Positions 33,948 to 42,453 of a stretch of 64,000 bases of DNA are shown here, in pieces. Origin of the DNA: Actinomadura nitritigenes (GTDB taxonomy: Bacteria; Actinomycetota; Actinomycetes; Streptosporangiales; Streptosporangiaceae); the NCBI RefSeq assembly GCF_017573545.1, contig NZ_JAGEOK010000029.1, forward strand, positions 62,001 through 126,000, given 5' to 3'. Both the position numbers and the translations under genes were made by a program. Numbering within the stretch: position 1 is the stretch's first letter; the number at the start of each line of letters is the position of its first letter. The notes beneath the pieces are model-generated. The model was not told the DNA's origin. It saw only the letters and a list, made by a program, of their open reading frames with translations, and did no database searches.

Positions 33948-34050
33948 GCCCCGCGGCCCGGAAAGTGATTCACGGTTTGATCAGTCTGCGACGTGTCGCC
34001 GCGACGATCACGGGCAGGTCTCCCCGTGCACACGGCGAGTTGGGGGGATC

Positions 34051-35787
34051 ATGGCGACGGTCGCGGACCAGTTCATCCAGGTGCTCCGCCAGGCGGGCGT
34101 CCGGCGGATCTACGGCGTGGTGGGCGACAGCCTCAACCCGGTCGTCGACGCGGTGCGCCGCACCGGCGGCGACATCGAGTGGGTGCACGTCCGCAACGAG
34201 GAGGCCGGCGCGTTCGCCGCCGCCGCCGAGGCGCAGACGACCGGGCGGCTCGCGGTCTGCGCGGGCAGCTGCGGGCCCGGCAACACCCACCTGATCCAGG
34301 GCCTCTACGACGCGCACCGCTCCGGCGCGCCCGTCCTCGCGCTGGCCTCGCAGATCCCGAGCACCCAGATCGGCAGCGGCTACTTCCAGGAGACGCACCC
34401 CGAGCGGCTGTTCACCGAGTGCAGCCACTACTGCGAGCTGATCAACGGGCCGGGGCAGATGCCGCGCATCCTGCGGACGGCGATCCAGCACGCGGTCGGC
34501 CTCGGCGGCGTCGCGGTCCTCGCCCTGTCGGGCGACGTCGCCAGCCAGGACGCCCAGAACCCGACCGGCGAGCACGACTTCCTCGTCCGCAAGGGCATCG
34601 TGAAGCCGCCCGCCGACCAGGTCGACCAGCTGGCCCACGCCCTCAACCGGGCGCGGAAGCCGATGCTGTTCTGCGGGTCCGGCGTGCAGAACGCGCATTC
34701 CGAGGTCATGCAGCTCGCGCACAGGCTGCTGTCGCCGATCGGGCACGCGCTGCGCGGCAAGGAATGGATCCAGTACGACAACCCGTTCGACGTCGGAATG
34801 AGCGGGCTTCTCGGTTACGGCGCCTGCTACGAGGCGATGCAGGAGGCCGACCTCGTCCTCATGCTCGGCACGGACTTCCCCTACGACCCGTTCCTTCCGG
34901 GCCGCCACACCATCCAGATCGACGACGATCCCGCCAAGCTGGGGCGCCGCACGCCGCTCACGCTCGCCGTCCACGGCGACGTCGGGGAGACGCTCCGCCT
35001 CGTCCTGGACAAGGTCGAGCAGAAAACCGACCAGTCCTATCTCGACGAGATGCTGCACCGGCACACGCGCGCCTTGGAGGGCGTCGTCTCCGCCTACACG
35101 CGCGACATCGAGAAGCACATCCCGATCCATCCCGAATACGTCGCGGACGTCCTCGACGACCTCGCCGCCGACGACGCGATCTTCACCGTCGACACCGGAA
35201 TGTGCAACGTCTGGGTCGCCCGCTACATCACGCCGAACGGCCGCCGCCGCGTCATGGGCTCGTTCGTCCACGGCTCGATGGCGAACGCCCTGCCGCACGC
35301 GATCGGCGCGCAGTACGGCGCGCCCGGCCGCCAGGTCGTCTCGGTCTCCGGTGACGGCGGCCTCGGCATGCTGCTCGGCGAGCTGCTCACCGTGCGGCTG
35401 CACCGCATCCCCATCAAGATCATTTTGTTCAACAACGCGTCGCTCGGCATGGTCCGGCTGGAGATGATGGTGGACGGCCTGCCCTCCTACGAGACCGACC
35501 ACGAGGCCGTCGACTACGCCGCCATCGCGCGGGCCGCGGGCATCGAGGCCGCCCGCGTCGAGCGGCCCGCCGACGTCCGCCCGGCGATGGCCGCCGCGCT
35601 CGCCGCGCCCGGCCCGTACCTGCTGGACGTCGTCACCGACCCGAACGCCCTGTCCATCCCGCCGCACATCACCCCGCAGCAGGTGAAGGGCTTCGCGCTC
35701 GCCGCCGGCAAGACCGTCCTCACCGGCGGCGTCGGCAAGATGCTCGACCTGGCCCGCAGCAATCTCCGCAACATCCCCCGCCGCTGA
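34051..35787 (+). CDS. poxB: Pyruvate dehydrogenase (quinone)/pyruvate oxidase
   Basis: Thiamine-diphosphate and FAD enzyme that converts pyruvate to acetate and CO2 and passes electrons to quinone. The 578-residue product has the three-domain layout: N-terminal Pyr domain with the catalytic Glu in HVRNEEAGAFAA, a central FAD domain, and a C-terminal PP domain with the thiamine motif GDGGLGMLLGEL...NN. The C-terminal tail (VKGFALAAGKTVLTG, then MLDLARSNLRNIPR) resembles the membrane-binding end of PoxB. The ATG follows gggggg. A MarR gene is divergent. Confidence 0.93.
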   Translation: MATVADQFIQVLRQAGVRRIYGVVGDSLNPVVDAVRRTGGDIEWVHVRNEEAGAFAAAAEAQTTGRLAVCAGSCGPGNTHLIQGLYDAHRSGAPVLALASQIPSTQIGSGYFQETHPERLFTECSHYCELINGPGQMPRILRTAIQHAVGLGGVAVLALSGDVASQDAQNPTGEHDFLVRKGIVKPPADQVDQLAHALNRARKPMLFCGSGVQNAHSEVMQLAHRLLSPIGHALRGKEWIQYDNPFDVGMSGLLGYGACYEAMQEADLVLMLGTDFPYDPFLPGRHTIQIDDDPAKLGRRTPLTLAVHGDVGETLRLVLDKVEQKTDQSYLDEMLHRHTRALEGVVSAYTRDIEKHIPIHPEYVADVLDDLAADDAIFTVDTGMCNVWVARYITPNGRRRVMGSFVHGSMANALPHAIGAQYGAPGRQVVSVSGDGGLGMLLGELLTVRLHRIPIKIILFNNASLGMVRLEMMVDGLPSYETDHEAVDYAAIARAAGIEAARVERPADVRPAMAAALAAPGPYLLDVVTDPNALSIPPHITPQQVKGFALAAGKTVLTGGVGKMLDLARSNLRNIPRR

Positions 35788-35794
35788 CCGCGCC

Positions 35795-35836
35795 CACGCG
35801 CCTGCTCACGCGCCTGCTCACGCGCCTGCTCACGCG
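35795..35836 (+). repeat. 12-bp tandem repeat, 3.5 copies
   Basis: cacgcgcctgct repeats at 35795, 35807 and 35819, followed by a partial copy. It begins eight bases after the poxB stop and runs into the last codons of the convergent LysR gene. Confidence 0.92.
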
Positions 35837-36741
35837 TCGTGCGCGCGCGGGCCGGCGGCGGCCATGGCGCGGGCGTGCGCGACGAGGCGCAGCAGCGCCG
35901 GATCGCGGTTGCCGCGATGCCAGGCGAGCGCGATCGGGACGGTCGGGACGGGATCGGCGAACCGCCGCGTGACGACGCCGGGGACGTGCAGCGTGCCCGC
36001 CTTGCCTTCGGTGATGAACGTGATGCCGTGCCCCGCCGCCACGGCGTGCAGCATCCGCTCCTCCTCGGGCTCCCAGTGCGCGACGGGCGGCCGGACGCCC
36101 TCGCCGAAGACCTGGTCGAGCATCCGGTCCCACATGCCGGGGCCGTGCTCGCGCGGCCACCAGACCAGCGGGCGGCCCGCCACGTCGGCGGTGCGGAGCC
36201 GCCGCTTGCGGGCCAGCGGGTCGTCGCCGCGGACGGCCGCCACGACGGGCTCGTCGCCGATCTCCAGGACGGCCAGGTCGTCGCGCAGGTCGATGGGCGG
36301 CCGGACGATGGCCGCGTCGATGGCCCGCTCGCGCAGCCGCTGCTCGTGCAGGACGGTGAAGCCGCTGGTGAGCTGGACCTCGACGCCGGGGTGCGCGGCG
36401 CGGAACCCGTCGACGAGGTCGGTGACGGCGCCGCCGGGCGCGGAGCGGGTGAGGCTGAGGGTGAGGCGCCCGGCCTCCCCGGTCCCGTGCCGCCGCACCA
36501 GGTCGGCGGCGGCGTCGGCGCGGGCGAGGACGTCGCGGGCGGCGGGCAGCAGCGCGGCCCCCGCCCCGGTCAGCGCCACGCCGCGCCGGTTGCGGGCGAA
36601 CAGCTCCGCGCCGAGCTCGCGTTCGAGCGCCTTGATCTGCTGGCTCAGCCCCGGCTGGGCGACGTGCAGCCGCTGCGCGGCGCGGCCGTAGTGCAGCTCC
36701 TCGGCGACCGCCACGAAGTACCGCAGATGCCGCAATTCCAT
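35830..36741 (-). CDS. LysR-family regulator
   Basis: Regulator of 303 residues. The N-terminal helix-turn-helix spans residues 1-60 (AAQRLHVAQPGLSQQIKALE), and the effector domain begins near 90. The opening MELRHLRYFVAVAEELHYGRAA is typical. The ATG at 36741 has a TATCGT box seven bases upstream and no ribosome site. It is divergent from a DHA2-type exporter, its probable target. A short inverted repeat at 36772-36787 may be the binding site. Confidence 0.93.
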   Translation of the reverse strand: MELRHLRYFVAVAEELHYGRAAQRLHVAQPGLSQQIKALERELGAELFARNRRGVALTGAGAALLPAARDVLARADAAADLVRRHGTGEAGRLTLSLTRSAPGGAVTDLVDGFRAAHPGVEVQLTSGFTVLHEQRLRERAIDAAIVRPPIDLRDDLAVLEIGDEPVVAAVRGDDPLARKRRLRTADVAGRPLVWWPREHGPGMWDRMLDQVFGEGVRPPVAHWEPEEERMLHAVAAGHGITFITEGKAGTLHVPGVVTRRFADPVPTVPIALAWHRGNRDPALLRLVAHARAMAAAGPRAHDA

Positions 36742-36748
36742 GCCGCCG

Positions 36749-36754
36749 ACGATA
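36749..36754 (-). promoter_or_regulatory. Leaderless -10 box (TATCGT) for LysR gene
   Basis: On the minus strand TATCGT ends seven bases before ATG 36741. Confidence 0.55.
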
Positions 36755-36771
36755 GCCGGTGATAACCCTCG

Positions 36772-36787
36772 CTTCTCACAGGAGAAG
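36772..36787. promoter_or_regulatory. Candidate LysR box
   Basis: cttctc and gagaag around a four-base spacer, a perfect 6-bp inverted repeat in the 92-base divergent gap. It contains a T-x(n)-A layout of the LysR kind. Confidence 0.45.
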
Positions 36788-36833
36788 AACCTGAACTTGG
36801 ACGCGGTGTCCGCGCACGTGGCGGAATGGCCCC

Positions 36834-38231
36834 ATGGTCACCGTAACGACAAGCCCGCGCGCCGCCGGGACGGCCGGCGCACGGCAATGGACAGCCCTCG
36901 GTTCCGTGCTGCTCGCCACGTTCATGGGGCTGCTGGACGCGAGCATCGTGACGGTCGCCGTCCCGTCCATCCAGCACGGGCTGGGCGCCTCGTTCGGCGA
37001 GGTCCAGTTCGTCGCCGCCGGGTACACCCTCGCCTACGCGGTCGGGCTGGTGACCGGCGGGCGCCTCGGCGACCTGTACGGGCGGCGGCGCAGCTTCCTG
37101 ACCGGGGTCGTGCTGTTCCTCGTCACCTCGGTGCTGTGCGCGGCGGCGCCGTCCGCGCCGCTGCTGATCGGGGCGCGCGTGCTCCAGGGCCTGGCCGCCG
37201 CGGTGATGCTGCCGCAGGTGCTGTCGATCGTCCAGGCGTCCTTCACCGGCCCGGCGCGGGCGAGCGCCCTCGGGCTGTACGGGGCGACGATCGGGCTGGC
37301 GTCGATCTCCGGGCAGATCGTCGGCGGCGCCCTGCTCGCCTGGAACCCGCTCGGGCTCGGCTGGCGGTCGGCGTTCCTCGTCAACGTGCCGATCGGGCTG
37401 GTCGCCCTGGCCGTCGCGGGCGCGACCGTCGCCGAGGGGCGCGGCGCGCGCTCCCGGCTCGACCTCGGCGGCGCGGGCCTCCTCGGGGCCGCCCTCGTCG
37501 GGCTGCTGCTCCCGGCCGCGCTGGGGTGGCCGGTGTGGAGCCTGCCGTTCCCGCCGGCGGGGCTGGCGCTGCTCGCCGCCTTCGGCGCCTTCGAGCGGCG
37601 GCAGGCGAACCCGCTGGTGCCGATGCGGCTGCTCGCCCAGCGGCGGATGGTGCGGGGGCTGCTCACCGTCCTCGCCTTCTACGCGGGCAACGCCGGGCTG
37701 TTCCTCCTGCTGGCCTACCACCTGCAGGCGGGGCTCGGGCAGAGCCCGCTGCACAGCGGGCTGATCTTCGCGCCGCTGGGCGTCGGGTTCGCGGTCGCCA
37801 GCCTGGCCGGGCGCAGCCGCGCCGCGCTGGTGCCGGGCGCCGCCCTGATGGGGGCCAGCCTCACCGCCGTGCTGCTGATCGTCGCCACCGTCCCGGGGCA
37901 CGCGCAGATCGGCTGGCTGCTGCCCGCGCTGGCGGTCTCGGGGATCGGCGAGGGGCTGGTCGCCGCGCCGCTGATCGGCCGGGTCCTCGCCGGGGTCGAC
38001 CCGGCGGACGGCGGTGCCGCGAGCGGCGTCCTGCTCACCGCCACGCAGGTCGCGAACGCCTCGGGCGTCGCGCTGATCGGCGGCCTGTTCGCGGGGGCGC
38101 TCGGCGCGGCCCCCGGCACGCCCGGCACCGCCCTGTCCGCCTACGACCACGCCACCGTGGTCACGACCGCGGCGGTGCTGGCCCTGGCCGTCCTGACGGG
38201 CCTTCTCGCCCGCACCCTCACCGACCGCTGA
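36834..38231 (+). CDS. DHA2-type MFS exporter
   Basis: Drug:proton antiporter-type transporter of 465 residues with about 14 helices. The first helix holds LLDASIVTVAVPSIQ (motif D1), followed by GGRLGDLYGRRRSF (motif A). Later segments GVGFAVASLAGR and ASGVLLTATQVANASGVALIGG fit the EmrB/QacA group. It is divergent from a LysR regulator that probably controls it. Likely exports toxic compounds; the substrate is not determined. Confidence 0.92.
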   Translation: MVTVTTSPRAAGTAGARQWTALGSVLLATFMGLLDASIVTVAVPSIQHGLGASFGEVQFVAAGYTLAYAVGLVTGGRLGDLYGRRRSFLTGVVLFLVTSVLCAAAPSAPLLIGARVLQGLAAAVMLPQVLSIVQASFTGPARASALGLYGATIGLASISGQIVGGALLAWNPLGLGWRSAFLVNVPIGLVALAVAGATVAEGRGARSRLDLGGAGLLGAALVGLLLPAALGWPVWSLPFPPAGLALLAAFGAFERRQANPLVPMRLLAQRRMVRGLLTVLAFYAGNAGLFLLLAYHLQAGLGQSPLHSGLIFAPLGVGFAVASLAGRSRAALVPGAALMGASLTAVLLIVATVPGHAQIGWLLPALAVSGIGEGLVAAPLIGRVLAGVDPADGGAASGVLLTATQVANASGVALIGGLFAGALGAAPGTPGTALSAYDHATVVTTAAVLALAVLTGLLARTLTDR

Positions 38232-38273
38232 GACCCCGCGCCCCCGTACCGCCCGGCATGGTGGGATGGGGGC

Positions 38274-38666
38274 GTGAGCCGTGCCGTGGAGGAGAACAAC
38301 CGCAGGCTGCTGCGGGCGCGGGACGCGATGGACCGCGCCTACGCGCAGCCGTTGGACGTCCCGGCCCTGGCCCGGATCGCCCACGTGTCCCCGGCGCACT
38401 TCACCCGCGCGTTCCGGGCGGCCTTCGGCGAGACGCCGCACCGCTACCTGCAGCGCCGCCGCGTCGAGCGGGCGATGTTCCTGCTGCGGGAGACCGACCG
38501 CAGCGTGACGGACATCTGCTTCGAGGTCGGCTTCGGCAGCCTGGGCACGTTCAGCCGCACGTTCAGCGCCATCGTCGGGCGGTCGCCCCGCGAGTACCGG
38601 CGGGAGGCGGCGGCCGTCGACGTGCCGATCTGCTTCGTCAAGGCGTGGACGCGGCCCAGCAACTGA
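38274..38666 (+). CDS. AraC-family regulator, DNA-binding domain only
   Basis: A 130-residue protein that is almost wholly the AraC/XylS DNA-binding domain, with two helix-turn-helix units (LDVPALARIAHVSPAHFTRAFRAAFG and SVTDICFEVGFGSLGTFSRTFS) and the closing GRSPREYRR. There is no ligand domain, so activity is probably set by expression or a partner. It starts at GTG 38274. A VOC-family gene lies 49 bases downstream; this small-regulator/VOC pairing suggests it controls that gene. Confidence 0.9.
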   Translation: MSRAVEENNRRLLRARDAMDRAYAQPLDVPALARIAHVSPAHFTRAFRAAFGETPHRYLQRRRVERAMFLLRETDRSVTDICFEVGFGSLGTFSRTFSAIVGRSPREYRREAAAVDVPICFVKAWTRPSN

Positions 38667-38702
38667 GCAGTTTCGGATAAGTCTTCCGCGGGGCCCGCTC
38701 AC

Positions 38703-38708
38703 TACCGT
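38703..38708 (+). promoter_or_regulatory. Leaderless -10 box (TACCGT) for VOC gene
   Basis: TACCGT ends seven bases before ATG 38716; no ribosome site. Confidence 0.55.
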
Positions 38709-38715
38709 TGACCTC

Positions 38716-39123
38716 ATGTTCAACGCGATCACGCATTCCCAGATCTACGTCCTGGACCAGGACGAGGCTCTCGACTTCTACGTCGGCAAGCTCGGCCTGG
38801 AGGTCAGCGCCGACGTCGACATGGGCTTCATGCGCTGGCTGACCGTCAGCGTCCCCGGCGACTCCGAGCGCCACATCCTGCTGGAGCGGCCCGGCCCGCC
38901 GTCGCTGTCGGACGAGACGGCCGAGCAGGTCCGCGAGCTGCTGACCAAGGGCGCGATGGGCGGCCACCTCATCTTCGGCACGGACGACTGCCGCAAGACC
39001 TACGAGACGCTGCGGGACCGCGGCGTGGAGTTCACCGAGGAGCCCACCGAGCGCCCGTACGGCATCGACGCCGCCCTCCGCGACCCGTTCGGCAACAGCA
39101 TCCGCTTCACCCAGCGGGTCTGA
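38716..39123 (+). CDS. VOC-family (glyoxalase/dioxygenase-fold) protein
   Basis: A 135-residue protein of two beta-alpha-beta-beta-beta modules. The N-terminal HSQIYVLDQDEALDFYVGKLGLEV and the C-terminal LRDPFGNSIRFTQ are typical of the VOC superfamily. Members bind a divalent metal and include glyoxalases, dioxygenases and resistance proteins; which applies here is not clear. The gene has its own leaderless-type promoter and follows a small AraC regulator. Confidence 0.9.
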   Translation: MFNAITHSQIYVLDQDEALDFYVGKLGLEVSADVDMGFMRWLTVSVPGDSERHILLERPGPPSLSDETAEQVRELLTKGAMGGHLIFGTDDCRKTYETLRDRGVEFTEEPTERPYGIDAALRDPFGNSIRFTQRV

Positions 39124-39170
39124 CCGCCTCCGGACGGGCCCGCCCGCGAGCCGCGCGCGGGGTTCGTCCC

Positions 39171-39176
39171 TAGGGT
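39171..39176 (+). promoter_or_regulatory. Leaderless -10 box (TAGGGT) for histidine kinase
   Basis: TAGGGT ends six bases before GTG 39183; no ribosome site. Confidence 0.5.
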
Positions 39177-39182
39177 GGTGCC

Positions 39183-40358
39183 GTGGGGAGCATCCGGGTG
39201 CGGCACCGCTCGGTGACGGTCGCGCCCTGGGCGCTGGACGCGGCGCTCTCCGCGGCCGCCTTCGGCGTGACCGCGTACCGGATCGACACCGGCGCCGTCG
39301 AGGCGGGCGGCCGCGCCCCGGACGCCGCGGCCTACGGCATCGGGCTCGCGATGGCGGTGGCGCTGCTCGCGCGCCGCCGGTGGCCGGCGTGCGTGCTGGG
39401 CGTGGTCACCGTGCTGTGGATCGCGTACCACGCCCGCGGCTACCCGGGCGGGGCGCCGGGGGTCCCGGTGTGGGCGGCGCTGTACTCGGTCGCGGTCGCG
39501 CCCCGGCGGTGGGCGGGGCTCGTGCTGGCGGGCGTGCTGATCGTCTCGGACGCGTCGGCCCGGTCGGAGGGCGGTGCCCACCCGTTCGACGCGCTGCTGG
39601 ACGGGACGACCGTGGTGTTCGCCGCGATGCTGCTGCTCGGCGACGCCGTCCGCAGCCGGCGGGAGCGGCGGGCCGAGTACGAGGCGCGGCTTGAGGCGCT
39701 CGCCGCGCGGCAGGAGGACGCCGCCGCGCGGCGCGTCGCCGAGGAGCGGATCCGGATCGCGCGGGACCTGCACGACGTCTCCGCGCACACGATCGCGGTG
39801 ATCGGCGTCCAGGCGAACGTGGCCGCCGAGCTGCTGACCGAGGACCCGGAGACCGCCGGGGAGGCGCTGCGGGCGATCCGCGCGGCCGGCGCGGAGGCGA
39901 TGGCGGAGCTCCGCGCGACGGTGGGCGTGCTGCGGGACGAGGACGGCGCCGAGGCGGAGGCCCCGGCTCCCGGGCTCGACCGGCTCCCCGACCTGGTGCG
40001 GAGCTACGGCTCCGCCGGGCCGCGCGTCGAGCTCGGCGTCGAGGGCGAGCGGCGCCCGCTGCCCGGCGTGGTGGAGCTGACGGCGTACCGGATCGTCCAG
40101 GAGTCCCTGGCCAACGCGCTGCGCCACGGCGGCGCGGGCGCCGTGGAGGTCCGGCTCCGGTACCGCGCGGACGGCCTGGACGTCGAGGTCGTCGACGACG
40201 GGCGCGGCGGCGCGCCGGCCGGTGACGGGTACGGGGTGCGCGGCATGGCCGAGCGCGCGGCGGCCCTCGGCGGGAGCCTGACCGCCGGGCCGGCCGGCGG
40301 GCCGGGGGAGTCCGGGTTCCGGGTGCGGGCCTGGCTGCCGTGCGGGGGGACGCGATGA
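39183..40358 (+). CDS. Sensor histidine kinase, NarL-type partner (HisKA_3)
   Basis: Membrane sensor kinase of 391 residues. About four or five helices occupy residues 15-155 with almost no external loop, so it may sense membrane or intracellular signals. A coiled stretch leads to the phospho-acceptor box RIARDLHDVSAHT with H197. The ATPase part has QESLANALRHGG and DDGRGG. The GTG start seems leaderless. Its stop overlaps the response-regulator start by four bases. Confidence 0.93.
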   Translation: MGSIRVRHRSVTVAPWALDAALSAAAFGVTAYRIDTGAVEAGGRAPDAAAYGIGLAMAVALLARRRWPACVLGVVTVLWIAYHARGYPGGAPGVPVWAALYSVAVAPRRWAGLVLAGVLIVSDASARSEGGAHPFDALLDGTTVVFAAMLLLGDAVRSRRERRAEYEARLEALAARQEDAAARRVAEERIRIARDLHDVSAHTIAVIGVQANVAAELLTEDPETAGEALRAIRAAGAEAMAELRATVGVLRDEDGAEAEAPAPGLDRLPDLVRSYGSAGPRVELGVEGERRPLPGVVELTAYRIVQESLANALRHGGAGAVEVRLRYRADGLDVEVVDDGRGGAPAGDGYGVRGMAERAAALGGSLTAGPAGGPGESGFRVRAWLPCGGTR

Positions 40359-41026
40359 CGATCCGGGTGCTGCTGGCCGACGACCAGGCGCTGGTGCGGG
40401 CCGGATTCCGCGTGCTGCTGGAGCGCGCGGACGACATCGAGGTCGTCGGCGAGGCCGGGGACGGCGACGAGGCGGTCGCGCTGGCCCGCGCGCGGCGGCC
40501 GGACGTCGTCCTGATGGACGTGCGGATGCCGGGCTGCGACGGGCTCGCGGCGACGCGGCGGATCGTGGCGGACGCGGGGCCGTCCGGGGCGAAGGTCGTG
40601 GTGCTGACGACGTTCGACCTCGACCGGTACCTGTTCGCGGCGCTCCGGGCGGGGGCGAGCGGCTTCCTGCTGAAGGACCTGGAGCCGGACGCGCTGCGGC
40701 AGGCGGTCCGGACGGTGCACGCGGGCGACGCGCTGCTCGCGCCCCGGCTGACCCGGCGGCTGATCTCGGTGTTCGCGGACCGGGCGGGGCGGCCCGCGGT
40801 GGCGCCGGAGCGGCTGGCGGCGCTCACCGCCCGGGAGCGGGAGGTCGTGGCGCTGGTGGCGGACGGGCTGTCGGACCGGGAGATCGGCGACCGGCTGGCG
40901 ATGCGTCCGGCGACGGCGAAGACGCACGTCAACCGGGCGATGGCGAAGCTCGGCGCGCGGGACCGCGCGCAGCTCGTGGTGCTCGCCTACCAGTCCGGCC
41001 TGGCCGGGGTACCGCGACCGGAGTAG
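40355..41026 (+). CDS. NarL/FixJ-family response regulator
   Basis: Two-domain regulator of 223 residues. The receiver domain has the acidic pair D9-D10, phosphorylated D55 in LMDVRMPG, and LKDLEPD at its end. The LuxR-type helix-turn-helix is at about 155-215 (LTAREREVVALVADGLSDREIGDRL). ATG 40355 overlaps the kinase stop as ATGA. It is the partner of the adjacent kinase; its targets are unknown. Confidence 0.95.
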   Translation: MTIRVLLADDQALVRAGFRVLLERADDIEVVGEAGDGDEAVALARARRPDVVLMDVRMPGCDGLAATRRIVADAGPSGAKVVVLTTFDLDRYLFAALRAGASGFLLKDLEPDALRQAVRTVHAGDALLAPRLTRRLISVFADRAGRPAVAPERLAALTAREREVVALVADGLSDREIGDRLAMRPATAKTHVNRAMAKLGARDRAQLVVLAYQSGLAGVPRPE

Positions 41027-41093
41027 GGGCCGTGCCGCGGACGCGGTAGCCGGGTGCGCCCGCGGGGCCGATGGAATCGCCGGCCCGTCTTCC

Positions 41094-41099
41094 TAGCGT
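41094..41099 (+). promoter_or_regulatory. Leaderless -10 box (TAGCGT) for membrane protein gene
   Basis: TAGCGT ends seven bases before ATG 41107 and supports that start over an in-frame one at 41071. Confidence 0.55.
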
Positions 41100-41106
41100 C
41101 GGGTGC

Positions 41107-41733
41107 ATGGATGTTCACACGAGAGTCATCGCCGGCGGCTGCCTGGTGGCGGCACCGGCCGTCCAAGGAGTGTCGACCTTCTTCTGGAACGACGGGGACC
41201 AGGGGATCGCGGCGGGCGCGCTGATCGTCGTCGCCACGGTGTTCTGGGTGACGGGGCTCGCGGCGCTGTTCCGCCTCGTCGAGGCGCGCGCGCCGCGCTA
41301 CGCGGCCGTCGCGTTCCCGCTGGCGGTCTACGGCTGCGTCGGCGGCGCGGCGTTCGGGGTGCAGGCGCTGTGCGAGGAGCTGTTCGGGGTCCCGCACGAC
41401 ACGGCCGTGGACCTGCTCCGCGACCACCAGGCGGCGGCGGAGGCGGCGTTCTGGTTCGCGGGGCCGCTCTTCCCGATCAGCGTGTTCGTGCTCGGGGCGG
41501 TGCTGATCCGGCTGCGCCTCGTCCCGCTGCCGACCGCCGTCCTGCTGTCGGTGGGCGCGGTGCTGTTCCCGCTCAGCCGGGTGCCGCGCGAGGTCGTCGT
41601 CGCGCACCTCGCCGACCTCGTGCTCCTGCTGCCGTTCGCGCACCTCGGCGTGCTGATGGCGAGGGGACGGCTGGCGCCCGCGAGGGCGGCGGACGCGGCG
41701 GACGGGCCCGCGCCGGTGGAGGCCGTCAGGTGA
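41107..41733 (+). CDS. Membrane protein of unknown function
   Basis: A 208-residue protein with about six hydrophobic helices and an Ala/Asp-rich tail. I do not recognise the family; the layout, with FFWNDGD near the N-terminus, resembles uncharacterised DUF4386-like membrane proteins, but this is weak. ATG 41107 is chosen from the adjacent -10 box. Its end overlaps the convergent TetR gene by eight bases. Confidence 0.75.
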   Translation: MDVHTRVIAGGCLVAAPAVQGVSTFFWNDGDQGIAAGALIVVATVFWVTGLAALFRLVEARAPRYAAVAFPLAVYGCVGGAAFGVQALCEELFGVPHDTAVDLLRDHQAAAEAAFWFAGPLFPISVFVLGAVLIRLRLVPLPTAVLLSVGAVLFPLSRVPREVVVAHLADLVLLLPFAHLGVLMARGRLAPARAADAADGPAPVEAVR

Positions 41734-42319
41734 AGGGGGCGGCCATCTCGGTGAGGGCCTCGTCGGTCACCTCGGCCATGGAGCGGGGCGGGTCCTGCTC
41801 GGTCCAGGCGAGGGCGCCGATGCGCAGGGCGGTCATGAAGGCGCCGGCCATGACGACGGCGCGGGTGGAGCGGGGCGGGAGCCCGTCGCGGGCGGCGACG
41901 AGGTCGGCGAGGGCCCGCTCGAACGTGGCGTAGTGCGCGAGCTGGCGGGCCAGGACGGACGGGTGAGCGCGGGCGAGGCGGGCCTGCGCCGCCCAGCGCG
42001 GGTCGGGCTCGCCGATCTCGCCCGCCAGGCCGTGGAACGCGGCGCGCAGCGCGGCCCAGGACGTCTCGCCGGGCGGGCGGGCGGCGAAGCGGTCGAGGAG
42101 GCCGCGCATGCGCTGCTCGTCGCCGTAGAGGAGGGCGTCCTCCTTGCCGTCGAAGTAGTTGGAGAACGTGCGCCGGGACACGCCGGCGGCGTCGGCGATG
42201 GCCTCGACCGTCACCTCGTCGAGGCCGTGCTCGACGGCGAGGCGCATCGCGGCCTCGTGCAGGGCCGTGCGCGTCGCCTCCTTCTTGCGCTCGCGCAGCC
42301 CGCCGGCCGGGGTCTCCAT
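41726..42319 (-). CDS. TetR-family regulator
   Basis: Regulator of 197 residues. The N-terminal helix-turn-helix covers about 10-58 (EVTVEAIADAAGVSRRTFSNYF), and the C-terminal ligand and dimer domain follows. ATG 42319 is set by the family N-terminus and by a TAGAGT box eight bases upstream. It is divergent from a large DHA2 exporter, which it probably represses. Confidence 0.93.
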   Translation of the reverse strand: METPAGGLRERKKEATRTALHEAAMRLAVEHGLDEVTVEAIADAAGVSRRTFSNYFDGKEDALLYGDEQRMRGLLDRFAARPPGETSWAALRAAFHGLAGEIGEPDPRWAAQARLARAHPSVLARQLAHYATFERALADLVAARDGLPPRSTRAVVMAGAFMTALRIGALAWTEQDPPRSMAEVTDEALTEMAAPFT

Positions 42320-42327
42320 GCCGCCCA

Positions 42328-42333
42328 ACTCTA
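42328..42333 (-). promoter_or_regulatory. Leaderless -10 box (TAGAGT) for TetR gene
   Basis: On the minus strand TAGAGT ends eight bases before ATG 42319. Confidence 0.5.
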
Positions 42334-42355
42334 CGGGGGCCCTCGCCCGGCCGGA

Positions 42356-42381
42356 CGAAAACTTTCTCGATGCGAAAACTT
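42356..42381. promoter_or_regulatory. Direct repeat in TetR/exporter gap
   Basis: cgaaaactt occurs at 42356-42364 and 42373-42381, 17 bases apart and in an AT-richer patch. These may be operator half-sites for the TetR protein. Confidence 0.4.
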
Positions 42382-42453
42382 GCCCAGTGGGAATAATGTG
42401 GGCCGCTGACGCCTTGTACACGGCGTTCCCGCCCACCACCCCGGAGGCGTCCC

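Noticed and set aside
41071..41106. In-frame upstream start for the 41107 membrane protein
   Set aside because: The TAGCGT box seven bases before ATG 41107 fits a leaderless start there, and the extra residues look unlike a membrane-protein N-terminus.
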